From Palsa-601 sp963801185 (GTDB lineage Bacteria; Actinomycetota; Acidimicrobiia; Acidimicrobiales; Bog-793), in contig CAWDDW010000002.1 in the NCBI GenBank assembly GCA_963801185.1, positions 124,001-188,000 on the forward strand: a DNA stretch of 64,000 nucleotides. Direction: 5' to 3'. A program made the translations under genes and the position numbers. Positions 51,891-60,473 of the stretch are shown here, in pieces (within the stretch, counting starts at the first letter, position 1; each line of letters begins with the position of its first letter). The notes beneath the pieces were generated by a model, which saw nothing but the letters and a program-made list of their open reading frames with translations, did no database searches and was not told the origin of the DNA.

Positions 51891-52687
51891 TGGCCGGGAC
51901 GCCAGGTTCGGAGATCGGAAAGGACAACGAGTCGACGATGGAGACCGAACGGGCCGAGGTAGAGGGCACGCCGTCAGGTCAGTCCCCCGGGCAGGGCCCC
52001 GGCTCGCCCCTCTACGAGCTTTCGGGCCTCGAGCGGACCTTCTCAAAGGGCGGCGTGGTCGTCAGAGCCGTCCGTGGCGTGAACCTCGTCATCAACCGTG
52101 GGGAGATGGTCTCACTCGAGGGGCCGAGCGGCTCGGGCAAGAGCACCCTGCTGCAGCTGCTCGGCGCCCTCGACAGCCCGACGGGTGGCTCGATCCGCTT
52201 CGAACAGCGCGACCTTGCGGGACTGAGCGACAAGGAGCTGACGAAGATCCGCGCGAAAGACGTCGGTTTCGTCTTCCAGCATTTCAACCTCATCCCGACC
52301 CTCACGGCCGAAGAGAACGTAGCAATCGCGATGTTCCCGAATCACGTACGAGCACACGAGCGACTGGAGCGCGCGAAGGACTTGTTGATCCAAGTCGGGC
52401 TTGGCCACCGCTTGGGCCACCTGCCGTCGCGGCTCTCCGGCGGCGAGCAGCAGCGGGTCGCGATCGCGCGGGCTCTTGCGAACAGCCCGAGCGTGATCAT
52501 CGCGGACGAGCCGACCGGCAACCTCGACTCCGACACCGCCAAGGAGGTTATGGCGACGTTGAGCGCGCTGCGCGTCAGTGCCGGGGTGACCATCGTCGTG
52601 GCGACCCACGACGAGGACGTCGCCCGGCTCACCGATCGCCGGGTGCGCATCCGCGACGGCGCGATCCGGGAGGACTCGGCCGCGTAA
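51890..52687 (+). CDS. MacB/LolD-type ABC transporter ATP-binding protein
   Basis: 265 residues with Walker A GPSGSGKST, Q-loop FVFQHFNLIPTL, signature LSGGEQQR, Walker B VIIADEPTGNLDS and H-loop ATHDE. These are the sequences of the MacB/LolD/FtsE subgroup, which power mechanotransmission permeases such as the gene just upstream. The ATG at 51890 overlaps the permease stop; ATG 51938 is a second candidate because the first 35 residues are of low complexity. Confidence 0.93.
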   Translation: MAGTPGSEIGKDNESTMETERAEVEGTPSGQSPGQGPGSPLYELSGLERTFSKGGVVVRAVRGVNLVINRGEMVSLEGPSGSGKSTLLQLLGALDSPTGGSIRFEQRDLAGLSDKELTKIRAKDVGFVFQHFNLIPTLTAEENVAIAMFPNHVRAHERLERAKDLLIQVGLGHRLGHLPSRLSGGEQQRVAIARALANSPSVIIADEPTGNLDSDTAKEVMATLSALRVSAGVTIVVATHDEDVARLTDRRVRIRDGAIREDSAA

Positions 52688-52698
52688 GCCTCAACGGC

Positions 52699-54366
52699 TC
52701 AAGCGAAGTCGGTCGGCGTGGCTCGACTGGACCTCGACAGCGGTGCGAGCGGCTCATGCTCTTGCTCCGTAACTGGCGCCTCAGTCGGAGAGGCGGCAGC
52801 TGTGCCGATCCGCTTTCTGAGCTCGACATGAGGGATCAGCCACGAGGCGAAGAAGGCGATGAGACCGATCGGTGCCGCGATGACGAACACGACTTGGATC
52901 GACTGGGCATAGGCGGCGACGTAACCGTGTCGGGCGGCCGCCGACAGCGTGTCCAGGCTGGCCGGCGTGACGCTCGAGGTGGTCAGCCCGGGCGGCAGCT
53001 TGGCGCCCTTGAGGTGCCTGACCAGGTTGCCAACCAGCACGTTCGAGAAGATGGCACCGAAGATCGCCGCACCGAATGATCCCCCGATCGAGCGGAAGAA
53101 CGTCGCCCCCGAGGTCGCGACCCCGAGCTCGGGGTACGGGACCGCGTTCTGGACGATGAGCACGAGCACCTGCATCACGGCTCCGAGGCCCATGCCGAGC
53201 ACGAGCATGTAGATCGCCTGGAGGTCCGAGCTTGTCCCGATCCCCATCCGCGACAACAGAAGGAGCCCGATCGTGATGAGCCCGGTCCCGATGATCGGGA
53301 AGACCCGGTAGCGGCCGGAGCGACTGATGATCTGACCAGATCCGATCGAGACGATCAGCATCCCCACCATGAGGGGCAATAGCTGTAGCCCGGAGATGGT
53401 CGGCGACTCTCCGCGCACGATCTGGAAGAAGGCCGGCAGATAGGTGATCGCTCCGAACATTGCAAAGCCGACAATGAAGCCGACCACGCTCGTGACTGAG
53501 AACGCCCGGTTGGCAAAGAGGTGGAGCGGCAGCACCGGCTCGATCGCGCGCCGTTCTACGACGGCGAAGATCCCGACGAGCACTGCACCGGCTACGCCGA
53601 GGGCGACGATCGTCGCCGAGCTCCACGGGTAGGTCGTGCCGCCGAGGCTCGTGAAGAGCACCAGGCAGCTCGCCGCCAGAATGAGGACGACCGTGCCGAG
53701 GTAGTCGATGACGTGGTGAACCCGGCGGAGGTGGCCCGGAACCTGGCTCGCGATGACCGCGAGCGCAACAGCACCGATCGGGATGTTGATGTAGAAGATC
53801 CAGCGCCACGAGAGCTGCTCGACGAATACGCCTCCGAGCAGCGGACCGGCGATGCTCGCGACGCCGAACACGGCACCGAAGAGCCCTTGGTAGCGCCCGC
53901 GTTCGCGGGGGGAGACGATGTCTCCGACGATGGCCTGGGTGCCGACCATCAGCCCGCCGCCGCCGAGACCCTGGAGGGCCCTGAACGCGATCAGCTCGAT
54001 CATGCTGTGACTCAGCCCGGAACAGATCGAGCCGCACAGAAAGATGACGATGGCTGTCTGGAAGAAGAACTTCCGCCCGTATTGATCGCCCAGCTTTCCC
54101 CACAGCGGCGTCGACACCGTCGCCGCCAGAAGGTAAGCGACGACGATCCACGACAGGTGAGAGGCGCCGTGGAGATCGGCGACGATCGTCGGCAGCGCGG
54201 TCGAGACGATCGTCTGGTCGAGGGCAGCGAGGAGCATCCCCAACATCAATGCGCCGATGATGATGAGCACACGACGGTGGCTCAGATCGGGGATAGGTGC
54301 CCCGTCGGCCTCGTTCATCGCGGACCCGTCGTTCATCGCGGTCGCTTCGGTCGACGAATCGGTCAT
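52699..54366 (-). CDS. MFS drug efflux transporter (DHA2/EmrB family)
   Basis: 555 residues with 14 predicted membrane helices. The DHA2 signatures are clear: LLAALDQTIVSTALPTIVAD in helix 1, LWGKLGDQYGRKFFF in the helix 2-3 loop and FGVASIAGPLLGGVF in helix 5 (motif C of antiporters). It expels drugs by proton antiport. ATG 54366 overlaps the TetR stop (ATGA). Because of a frame break in tetR the open frame joins the two genes, but they are separate proteins. Confidence 0.93.
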   Translation of the reverse strand: MTDSSTEATAMNDGSAMNEADGAPIPDLSHRRVLIIIGALMLGMLLAALDQTIVSTALPTIVADLHGASHLSWIVVAYLLAATVSTPLWGKLGDQYGRKFFFQTAIVIFLCGSICSGLSHSMIELIAFRALQGLGGGGLMVGTQAIVGDIVSPRERGRYQGLFGAVFGVASIAGPLLGGVFVEQLSWRWIFYINIPIGAVALAVIASQVPGHLRRVHHVIDYLGTVVLILAASCLVLFTSLGGTTYPWSSATIVALGVAGAVLVGIFAVVERRAIEPVLPLHLFANRAFSVTSVVGFIVGFAMFGAITYLPAFFQIVRGESPTISGLQLLPLMVGMLIVSIGSGQIISRSGRYRVFPIIGTGLITIGLLLLSRMGIGTSSDLQAIYMLVLGMGLGAVMQVLVLIVQNAVPYPELGVATSGATFFRSIGGSFGAAIFGAIFSNVLVGNLVRHLKGAKLPPGLTTSSVTPASLDTLSAAARHGYVAAYAQSIQVVFVIAAPIGLIAFFASWLIPHVELRKRIGTAAASPTEAPVTEQEHEPLAPLSRSSRATPTDFA

Positions 54367-55104
54367 CTGGCTGCCACAGGGTCGCCCGTGATGGCGAATG
54401 GCTCTTCCTCGAGGAGCCCTCCGGCGAGGAAGTCGATTGCGGCACCAGTGAGCCGGGCGAGCGAATCGACACCGCCGTTCGCGCTCCAGTAGAGGGCGGC
54501 GACGCGGCGTGGCGGCGAAGACGGTCGCCGTCAGCAAAGCCGGATAGGGGTCGTGATCCGGATCCTTCCCGAGACGCTCCGCCAAGGCCTCGACGAGGCT
54601 CCGCTCTACTTCGGTGACGTGGCCGCCGTACGCGCCGAGGAGATCGGGATCTTCCCGAACGATGGAGAAGCGGCGGAACCAGGCCTCCCTGCCCTCTCCC
54701 AGGTCGCCGAACTCGTCGTCGATCGTGGCCGCGTACTCGACCGTCACCCACCGCAGGGCTTCGAGAGGCGACTCGGCCGCCGGCCGCCCGAGCAGGCTCG
54801 CCCGCAACTCCTCGATTCGCTCTGGGTCAGCACCGATGACGGCGGACTCCTTGGAGGGGAAGTAGTTGAAGAACGTTCTCGTGGCGACGTCGGCCGCCGT
54901 GGCGATGTCCTCGACCGTGACGTGTGCGAAGCCCCGTTCTGCCACCAGCTCGAGTGCCGCGTAGCGAAGGGCCCGGCGTGTCGCTTGCTTCTTCCGATCG
55001 CGAAGCCCGCCTGGGCATGCTGGGTTCGGTAGGGCCTCGGTGGCGAGCATTGGGTCTGCTATATCCACATCGGCATCGGCGGGTACAGGTGCTGATGCCG
55101 TCAT
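54363..55104 (-). CDS. TetR-family repressor of the MFS pump (one-base frame break)
   Basis: N-terminal HTH: ALELVAERGFAHVTVEDIAT, ADVATRTFFNYFPSKESA. The main frame derails near 54505; the next frame continues VAALYWSANGGVDSLARLTG and ends DPVAAR at TGA 54363, a normal TetR C-terminus. The span of 742 bases is one over a multiple of three, giving about 246 residues. ATG 55104 is preceded by GAGGG. Uncorrected, the break fuses the regulator to the pump. An operator-like dyad lies just upstream. Confidence 0.87.
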
Positions 55105-55122
55105 CGTGCCCTCAGTGTAACA

Positions 55123-55137
55123 TTGCATCAGGTGCAA
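55123..55137. promoter_or_regulatory. Probable TetR operator
   Basis: TTGCATCAGGTGCAA, a dyad with 5-bp arms TTGCA/TGCAA and a 5-bp centre, 19 bases before the tetR start codon. Similar TGCA-type dyads control other TetR-MFS pairs in actinobacteria. Confidence 0.6.
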
Positions 55138-55170
55138 CGATTCGGCACTGCAGCCGACGGTGGTACTGCC

Positions 55171-56271
55171 TCAGGGCATGAGGTCGTCGGCGTCGAGGTC
55201 GATGATCCCGGCGATCGAGCGCTCGAACATGCTCGTAGCGAGTGCGACGGCCCGGTCGTTCACGAGCTCGACGGCACCGCCCTGAATCGGATAGCAGAGG
55301 CAGAAGAGCACGGCCCGGCGATAGTCGTCCCAGAACTCCTCGAACGCGTAGTCGTGCACACCGCCCTCGACGAGAGTCTCGTGGTACAAGCGGGTGAGCT
55401 CGTCTTCATGGGCGCGCCGGTCGTCGACAGCGAGGCTCTGGCTCATGAAGTAGCCCATGTCCGCCGAGCCGGGTGATGCGGACGCGATCTGCCAGTCGAC
55501 GATGGTCACCGAGCCAGCGGCGTCGTCGTGGAAGAAGACGTTGTCGAGGCGGACGTCCCCGTGACAGAGGGTACGCGGATGGTTGGGCATGTCCTCCATG
55601 ATCGGCGGGCCGATCTCGGACCAGCGATCGCCGAGAGAGCGGATCCTCGCCGGGATGAGATCACCGAAACGGTCGAGCACCACCGGCCACGACTGCTTGC
55701 ACGATTGGTCGTTGTACTGGGGATACGGCGACAGCTCCCAGGATCGGATGAACGGCAGCGCCTCGAGCCGATCGTCTTGCCACCACCGGGCGTGATGGCG
55801 GGCCAATGCGGTGACTATGAGCCGCGCATCTCCAATCGAGCACCCGCTGAGCTGGTCGCTCGTGCGCAGATGGCCGAGGTCCTCCATCACCACCACGAAG
55901 TCGTCCGTAGCCGGTTCGTGGTCGGCGTGATAGAGCCGAGGTGGGCTGAGACCGAGATCGGAGCTGAGGGAGCGATAGATCGCGACTTCGGTCTCGTAGA
56001 AGCGGTACCCGGCGGCAATTTGGCGGACCTGCTCGTACGGCGGTGCCATCTTCGCCACGACGGACGCAGGCCCGCTGCCCGACGAGTACGCCGGAGTCAG
56101 CCGGAACAACAGGCTCATGATGCCGACACCGACGCCGACCGGCTCGACCTCGACCGAGGCGACCACCGGGCCTTCGCGCGAGCGGCTGTCGCGGAGGACG
56201 CCGGTCAGCCATGCCGGCGTGATCTCCTCCGGCGAAGTAGGGATCGGCAGCACACCTGGCGTCGCGCACAT
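55171..56271 (-). CDS. Aminoglycoside phosphotransferase/EcKinase-like protein
   Basis: 366 residues with a protein-kinase-like fold: VVAKMAPPYEQVRQ (ATP lysine region), VVVMEDLGHLR (hinge), the catalytic CHGDVRLDNVFF and the metal-binding TIVDWQIAS. This set resembles the ecdysteroid-kinase/CHK-like branch common in actinobacteria more than classical antibiotic kinases, so a small-molecule substrate is likely but unknown. I use ATG 56271 because GGAGGG lies five to six bases before it. Confidence 0.85.
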   Translation of the reverse strand: MCATPGVLPIPTSPEEITPAWLTGVLRDSRSREGPVVASVEVEPVGVGVGIMSLLFRLTPAYSSGSGPASVVAKMAPPYEQVRQIAAGYRFYETEVAIYRSLSSDLGLSPPRLYHADHEPATDDFVVVMEDLGHLRTSDQLSGCSIGDARLIVTALARHHARWWQDDRLEALPFIRSWELSPYPQYNDQSCKQSWPVVLDRFGDLIPARIRSLGDRWSEIGPPIMEDMPNHPRTLCHGDVRLDNVFFHDDAAGSVTIVDWQIASASPGSADMGYFMSQSLAVDDRRAHEDELTRLYHETLVEGGVHDYAFEEFWDDYRRAVLFCLCYPIQGGAVELVNDRAVALATSMFERSIAGIIDLDADDLMP

Positions 56272-56345
56272 CTCGCCCTCCCCCCAACGTGGTGCGTCCG
56301 GATCACCCCATCGGGACCCGCACACCACTGCCCGATCAGTGCACG

Positions 56346-56813
56346 CTACGACAGAACGCCTCCGAGCGCCTCGCCCAGGGCGTCGAGGAGCATGGCGGTG
56401 CCGTGCTCCCTTTGCTCCGCGTCGTCGTATCCGTCAAGGAACGCCCCCTGCTCGGTGAGTGTCAGCCGAGTCCGGTCGCCCTCGGCCACCAACTCGATGG
56501 TGGTGAGCGACACTGAGATGTGCAAGTCGTCGAGGTACATGTCGTAGGCGTAGACGATGCGCTCGTTGGGGACTATGTCGTGGTAGCGACACTCGAACCG
56601 GTGCACCGGCCCACCAATCGGCCCGCCACGGTTGGTCTCGGTGCCGCCGACTCGGAAGTCCATCTCATGCACGGCGGGGCCCCATTCATCCGGGCCGGAG
56701 AACCATTGCTCCTTGGCCTCCTTCTCGGCCAAGGCGGCGAACACCCGTGCGGGAGCGGCTTCGTAGACGCGCTTCAGGACGAAGATTGCGTGATGGGCAG
56801 AGCGTTCGGTCAT
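56346..56813 (-). CDS. SRPBCC (AHSA1-type) domain protein
   Basis: 155 residues: LKRVYEAAPARVFAALAEKE, EQWFSGPDEW, RVGGTETNRGG, TIELVAEGDRTRLTLTEQGA. This is the AHSA1/CalC group of START-like folds, which bind hydrophobic ligands. The gene is translationally coupled to an ArsR-type regulator (ATGA overlap), a very common pairing. No enzymatic role is known for such proteins. Confidence 0.9.
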   Translation of the reverse strand: MTERSAHHAIFVLKRVYEAAPARVFAALAEKEAKEQWFSGPDEWGPAVHEMDFRVGGTETNRGGPIGGPVHRFECRYHDIVPNERIVYAYDMYLDDLHISVSLTTIELVAEGDRTRLTLTEQGAFLDGYDDAEQREHGTAMLLDALGEALGGVLS

Positions 56814-57130
56814 GGTGCCTCCTTAGTGTGATCGAGGTGGTCGCCGAGGCGGTCGAGCCGGCGCTCCCAGCTGGCGCGGCGCTCGGCGATCCACGTCTCG
56901 GCTTCTTGCAGCGCGGCCGGCTCGATACTGCATGTCCGGACTCGACCCGCCTTCTCCGAGTGGATCAGGCCGCTTGCCTCCAGCACCTGCAAGTGCTGGA
57001 CGACGGCCGCGAGCGACATCGGGAGTGGTCTCGCCAACTCGCTCACCGAGGCGGGGCCCCGACTCAGGCGCTCGACGAGGGCGAGACGGCTTGGGTCGGC
57101 GAGCGCGTGGAACATCCGGTCGATCGACAC
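56810..57130 (-). CDS. ArsR-family regulator paired with the SRPBCC gene
   Basis: 106 residues: HALADPSRLALVERLSRGPA, PLPMSLAAVVQHLQVLEASG. It lacks metal-binding cysteines except one near the C-terminus, so it belongs to the non-metal ArsR group seen with SRPBCC partners. It starts at GTG 57130 without a clear ribosome site, so leaderless translation is possible. Two operator-like dyads lie upstream. Confidence 0.9.
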   Translation of the reverse strand: MSIDRMFHALADPSRLALVERLSRGPASVSELARPLPMSLAAVVQHLQVLEASGLIHSEKAGRVRTCSIEPAALQEAETWIAERRASWERRLDRLGDHLDHTKEAP

Positions 57131-57154
57131 TTACGTCAAGCCTGCGCCAGTTGG

Positions 57155-57211
57155 TTAAGCACATGCTTGAGTATAGGCGCGCCCCATCAAGACAGTCAAG
57201 CAAACGCTTGA
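57155..57211. promoter_or_regulatory. Two dyads upstream of the ArsR-SRPBCC pair
   Basis: TTAAGCACATGCTTGA at 57155-57170 and TCAAGCAAACGCTTGA at 57196-57211 share the pattern TnAAGC-n4-GCTTGA, 41 bases apart or nearly four helical turns. They fit binding sites for the ArsR protein encoded just downstream on the minus strand. Confidence 0.7.
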
Positions 57212-57296
57212 TTATTTGACCGAGCACATCGCCGCCGCCCCGGCCCCGGCGCAGCCGAGATCACGAGGCGGCGGTGCGATGTGACCGACGCGCCGC

Positions 57297-57866
57297 TCAG
57301 GCGCTCTTGACCGCCTCGATGTCGAGCTCGATGGTGATCTTGTCGGAGACCATGACGCCGCCTGCCTCGAGGACGGCGTTGAAGCTCACGCCGAAGTCGC
57401 TGCGGTTGAGCACGGTCGTGCCCTCGAATCCGATGCGCTCGTTGCCGTAGGGGTCCTTGGCGGCTCCCGTGAACTCGATCTCGAGGGTCACGGGCTTCGT
57501 CACCCCACGGATCGTGAGGTCACCGGTCACGTCGAAACTATTCACGCCCGTCGGCTCGATCTTCGTGCCCACGAACGTGATCTGAGGGAAAGTCGGAGCG
57601 TCGAAGAAGTCGTTGTTGCGGAGGTGCTCGTCGCGCTGGTCGACGCCCGTGTCGACGCTCGCGACGTCGATCGTCACGTTGACGCTCGACTTCGCCGGGT
57701 CAGTCGCGTCGAGGTGGAGCGACCCGTCGAAAGTCTTGAAGCTGCCGCGAACCTTGGACACCATGGCGTGCCTCGCCACGAAGCCAAGCCGGCTGTGAGT
57801 GAGGTCGAACTGGTAGTCGCCCGTGATCTCCGGGCTGTAGGTCGAGGTGGGGGAGAGTGTGGTCAT
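57297..57866 (-). CDS. YceI-family lipid-binding protein
   Basis: 189 residues of the YceI lipocalin-like barrel that binds polyisoprenoids or other lipids: YQFDLTHSRLGFVARHAMVS, VDQRDEHLRNNDFFDAPTFP, DLTIRGVTKPVTLEIEF. No signal peptide, so this is a cytoplasmic form. I prefer ATG 57866, preceded by AAGGACGGA, over ATG 57887. It is divergent from a MarR gene, and dyads in the gap suggest MarR controls it. Confidence 0.92.
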   Translation of the reverse strand: MTTLSPTSTYSPEITGDYQFDLTHSRLGFVARHAMVSKVRGSFKTFDGSLHLDATDPAKSSVNVTIDVASVDTGVDQRDEHLRNNDFFDAPTFPQITFVGTKIEPTGVNSFDVTGDLTIRGVTKPVTLEIEFTGAAKDPYGNERIGFEGTTVLNRSDFGVSFNAVLEAGGVMVSDKITIELDIEAVKSA

Positions 57867-57889
57867 CGGTGTTCCGTCCTTGGTCATAA

Positions 57890-57934
57890 TGTTGATGTGA
57901 CAACAACTCTACACAACTATTGATGACGTGTCAA
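57890..57934. promoter_or_regulatory. Probable MarR operators between yceI and marR
   Basis: TGTTG at 57890-57894 is mirrored by CAACA at 57901-57905, and TTGA at 57920-57923 by TCAA at 57931-57934. Both sit in an AT-rich patch between the divergent genes and contain the TTGA/TCAA half sites common for MarR dimers. Confidence 0.5.
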
Positions 57935-57962
57935 CATTCCCTTATCGCCTAGACTGCCCCTC

Positions 57963-58484
57963 ATGGAGGAGGTGCGCGTAGGAGAACAGCGTTGGCTGAG
58001 CGAGCGCGAGGCTTGCGCGTGGCGGGGGTGCCTCGCGATGTGGCATGCGCTCGAGAGAGCTGTCGACCGCCAGCTCACCCGGGAGTCGGGACTCTCCGCG
58101 GCCGACTACCAGCTCCTCGTGCCTCTCTCCGAGGCGCCCGGCACGGAGCTGAGGGCACGTGACCTCGGGAGGGACGTCGACTGGGAGCGCAGCAGGATCT
58201 CGCACCAGATCCGCCGGATGGAACAGCGCGGGTTGATCTCGCGACGGGACTGCCCCACCGACGCTCGGGGCACGGTGATCGCTCTCACGGAAGCAGGGTC
58301 AGCCGCTATCAGGGATGCGGCGCCGTCTCACGTCGACTGGGTCCGCGAGAACTTCATCGACGTGCTCACGCCGGACGAGCTCGACTCGCTTCGTGGCATC
58401 TCCGAGCGCGTCCTCTCCAAACTCGCGTCGGAGGGTTGCCAAGGCGAGACGGACTCGTGCGGGAGCGCTTGCTCAGGTAGTTGA
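57963..58484 (+). CDS. MarR-family regulator
   Basis: 173 residues with a winged helix: ESGLSAADYQLLVPLSEAPG, RSRISHQIRRMEQRGLISRR followed by DCPTDARGTVIALTEAG. The C-terminus ends with three cysteines in CQGETDSCGSACSGS, an unusual tail that could sense oxidants or metals. The YceI gene is the likely target. Its end lies in a half copy of the dispersed palindromic element and overlaps the convergent propeller gene by 12 bases. Confidence 0.9.
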   Translation: MEEVRVGEQRWLSEREACAWRGCLAMWHALERAVDRQLTRESGLSAADYQLLVPLSEAPGTELRARDLGRDVDWERSRISHQIRRMEQRGLISRRDCPTDARGTVIALTEAGSAAIRDAAPSHVDWVRENFIDVLTPDELDSLRGISERVLSKLASEGCQGETDSCGSACSGS

Positions 58485-60473
58485 GACTCTCACGGCGAGG
58501 GCCACCGGACCGGAGCCGACCGACGTGCTCCAGAAGGACTTGCCGGTCGAGATGTCGATCTCAGTGAGCTTGGAGATCGCCTCGTCGAGGACGATCGCGA
58601 TCGGGGCGAGAGGTTCGACGGCGAGCGCCACCGGATCGCTGCCGGTGCCCGCGATCTCACGGGGTGTCTTCGAGCCCGTCTGCAACTGGAACAGCTTGCC
58701 CGACGTGGAGCTGACGACATAGGGCTCCAGATCCGACTTCCCGTAGGCCACAGCGGAAGCCCCCGGAACCCTTACCTCGGCGCCGGGCGTGCCGCCGAGA
58801 AGAGTGATCGGCGTCACGGCGCCGTCTCCCGCGTCCACCACGACGGCCATCGTGCCGTCGTCTGATATGGCTATCGCCGAGGGATCGTTGCCCACCGAGA
58901 TCGGGGTACCGGCTGTTGGTGGTGATGACAGCGCCACAGGGGTGACCTCGTCGCTGCCGGCATCTACGACATAGGCGGTCGAGCCGTCGGGCGTGATCGC
59001 CTCGGCCACAGGGTCATCGCCGACTGAGACGGTCGTCTCGATCACACCGGTCCCGAGGTTGACCTCGTCGAGCCGCCCGCCTGACGCATCGGCGACCCAG
59101 GCGGTCAGCTTGCCGGAGTGAGAAGTGAACGCGATCGCGTCAGGGCTGCCACCAACGGTGATGGGAGTGCCTCGCTTGTCGGTGCTCAGCGATATCGGCA
59201 CGATCTGGTGCGCTGAGGTCGCGCACGCCCAGGCTGTGCTTCCGTCCGGCGTGATGGCGACAGCGCTCGTCCCAGACCCGGCGGACACCGGCGTACCCGC
59301 GCGAGCGACTCCGGTGGCGACGATGCCCAGCTCTCCGCTCAGGTAGTTCGCGACGTACAGCAGCGGCCCGGCTGGGTCGACGCTGAGTGCGATCGGGCCC
59401 TTGCCAACCGTGAGCGGAGGTGCGAAGGAGTTGTCGGCTGCCATGATGGTCGTGAGAGACCCTTTGCCGTTGTCGTAGTTCGCGACGTAGACCGAGTCGC
59501 TGGCGGGTGAGTACGCGACCGCCGTTGGCTCCACGCCGGTCGCGAGGCGAGCCACGACCGAGAACGACGAAAGGTCGACGACGTCTGTCTGATTCTTGGA
59601 GTAGCAGACCACGTACGCCGTCGTGCCGCCCTTCGAGATGGCCACCCCGTCGGGCCCGGCCCCTACGGGAATCGTCCCGATCACGGTCTTGTCCTTCAGC
59701 TTGATGACCGACACGGTGTTGGATCCGAGATTGGCGACCAACGCAGCCGTGCCTTGGGGGTTGATGGCGATCGCGAACGGCTTCTGGCCGACCTTGATGG
59801 GCTTTCCGACCGTGCCGGAGGGCAGGCTGACCGGAGAGACCTCGCCGAGTCCTTGGTCCGCCACGTAGGCGGTGGTGCCGTTCGGCGTGACGGCGATCCC
59901 TTGCGGCGCCGCATCCTTCGGCAGCCGGATGGTGGTGCCCGCCTTGTTCGTGGAGAGCTCGATGGGCGTGACCGAGTTCGACAGGTAGTCGGTGACGTAG
60001 GCCTCCGTGCCGTTCGGCGCGACGGCGATGTCACTTGGTCCGTTCCCCACCGCGATGGGTGCGCCCTCGACGTGCCCGGCGACGGCGATCGGAGTGACGG
60101 TGTCGGTGTTGTAGCGGCCGGCGAGTGCCTCGTCGCCGTTTGGCGTGAAGGCAACCGTGTCGAGGTCCGCTCCGATCTCGATGGAACCGGAGCCGTCGGT
60201 AGTGACGAGATCGAGCGGGGTCACGTCGCCGGAGGGGTCGGCGACGACAGCAACGCCCGGCTGTGGGTTCAGCACCGAGCGGGCGCGGACAGCCGACGCA
60301 GTGAGGTTTGCGTGAGGCGCGGCGGCGACGGCGATCCCGGCCCCGGTCCCGACGTCAACCCCCGCCCCGGCCACGAGAGCTACGAGCAAGGCCGCGCCGG
60401 CGGCAACTGCCGTGGCAGGGATGGCCCGCCCACCTGTTTGGCCGGCCCCCGGGCGACGAGTTCGGCGGTGCAT
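58473..60473 (-). CDS. Exported YVTN/YncE-type beta-propeller protein
   Basis: 666 residues. After an N-terminal membrane helix or signal (AAGAALLVALVAGAG) come about twelve 40-45-residue blades with the YVTN pattern, e.g. PSDIAVAPNGTEAYVTDYLS and PQGIAVTPNGTTAYVADQG. Such proteins are surface-exposed and act in adhesion or as scaffolds; no enzyme motif is seen. ATG 60473 overlaps the upstream stop (TGATG), so I take it over ATG 60494. Twelve blades would suit two stacked propellers. Confidence 0.85.
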   Translation of the reverse strand: MHRRTRRPGAGQTGGRAIPATAVAAGAALLVALVAGAGVDVGTGAGIAVAAAPHANLTASAVRARSVLNPQPGVAVVADPSGDVTPLDLVTTDGSGSIEIGADLDTVAFTPNGDEALAGRYNTDTVTPIAVAGHVEGAPIAVGNGPSDIAVAPNGTEAYVTDYLSNSVTPIELSTNKAGTTIRLPKDAAPQGIAVTPNGTTAYVADQGLGEVSPVSLPSGTVGKPIKVGQKPFAIAINPQGTAALVANLGSNTVSVIKLKDKTVIGTIPVGAGPDGVAISKGGTTAYVVCYSKNQTDVVDLSSFSVVARLATGVEPTAVAYSPASDSVYVANYDNGKGSLTTIMAADNSFAPPLTVGKGPIALSVDPAGPLLYVANYLSGELGIVATGVARAGTPVSAGSGTSAVAITPDGSTAWACATSAHQIVPISLSTDKRGTPITVGGSPDAIAFTSHSGKLTAWVADASGGRLDEVNLGTGVIETTVSVGDDPVAEAITPDGSTAYVVDAGSDEVTPVALSSPPTAGTPISVGNDPSAIAISDDGTMAVVVDAGDGAVTPITLLGGTPGAEVRVPGASAVAYGKSDLEPYVVSSTSGKLFQLQTGSKTPREIAGTGSDPVALAVEPLAPIAIVLDEAISKLTEIDISTGKSFWSTSVGSGPVALAVRVSTT
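58475..58498. repeat. Half copy of the dispersed palindromic element
   Basis: CAGGTAGTTGAGACTCTCA matches the left arm of the copies at 18635 and 30408. It supplies the stop codons of both convergent genes, marR and the propeller gene, so its arrival may have set their present ends. Confidence 0.55.

Noticed and set aside
52699..55137. A natural TetR-MFS fusion protein
   Set aside because: The linking segment is a frame-shifted TetR C-terminus; the correct frame ends at TGA 54363 and overlaps the MFS ATG.
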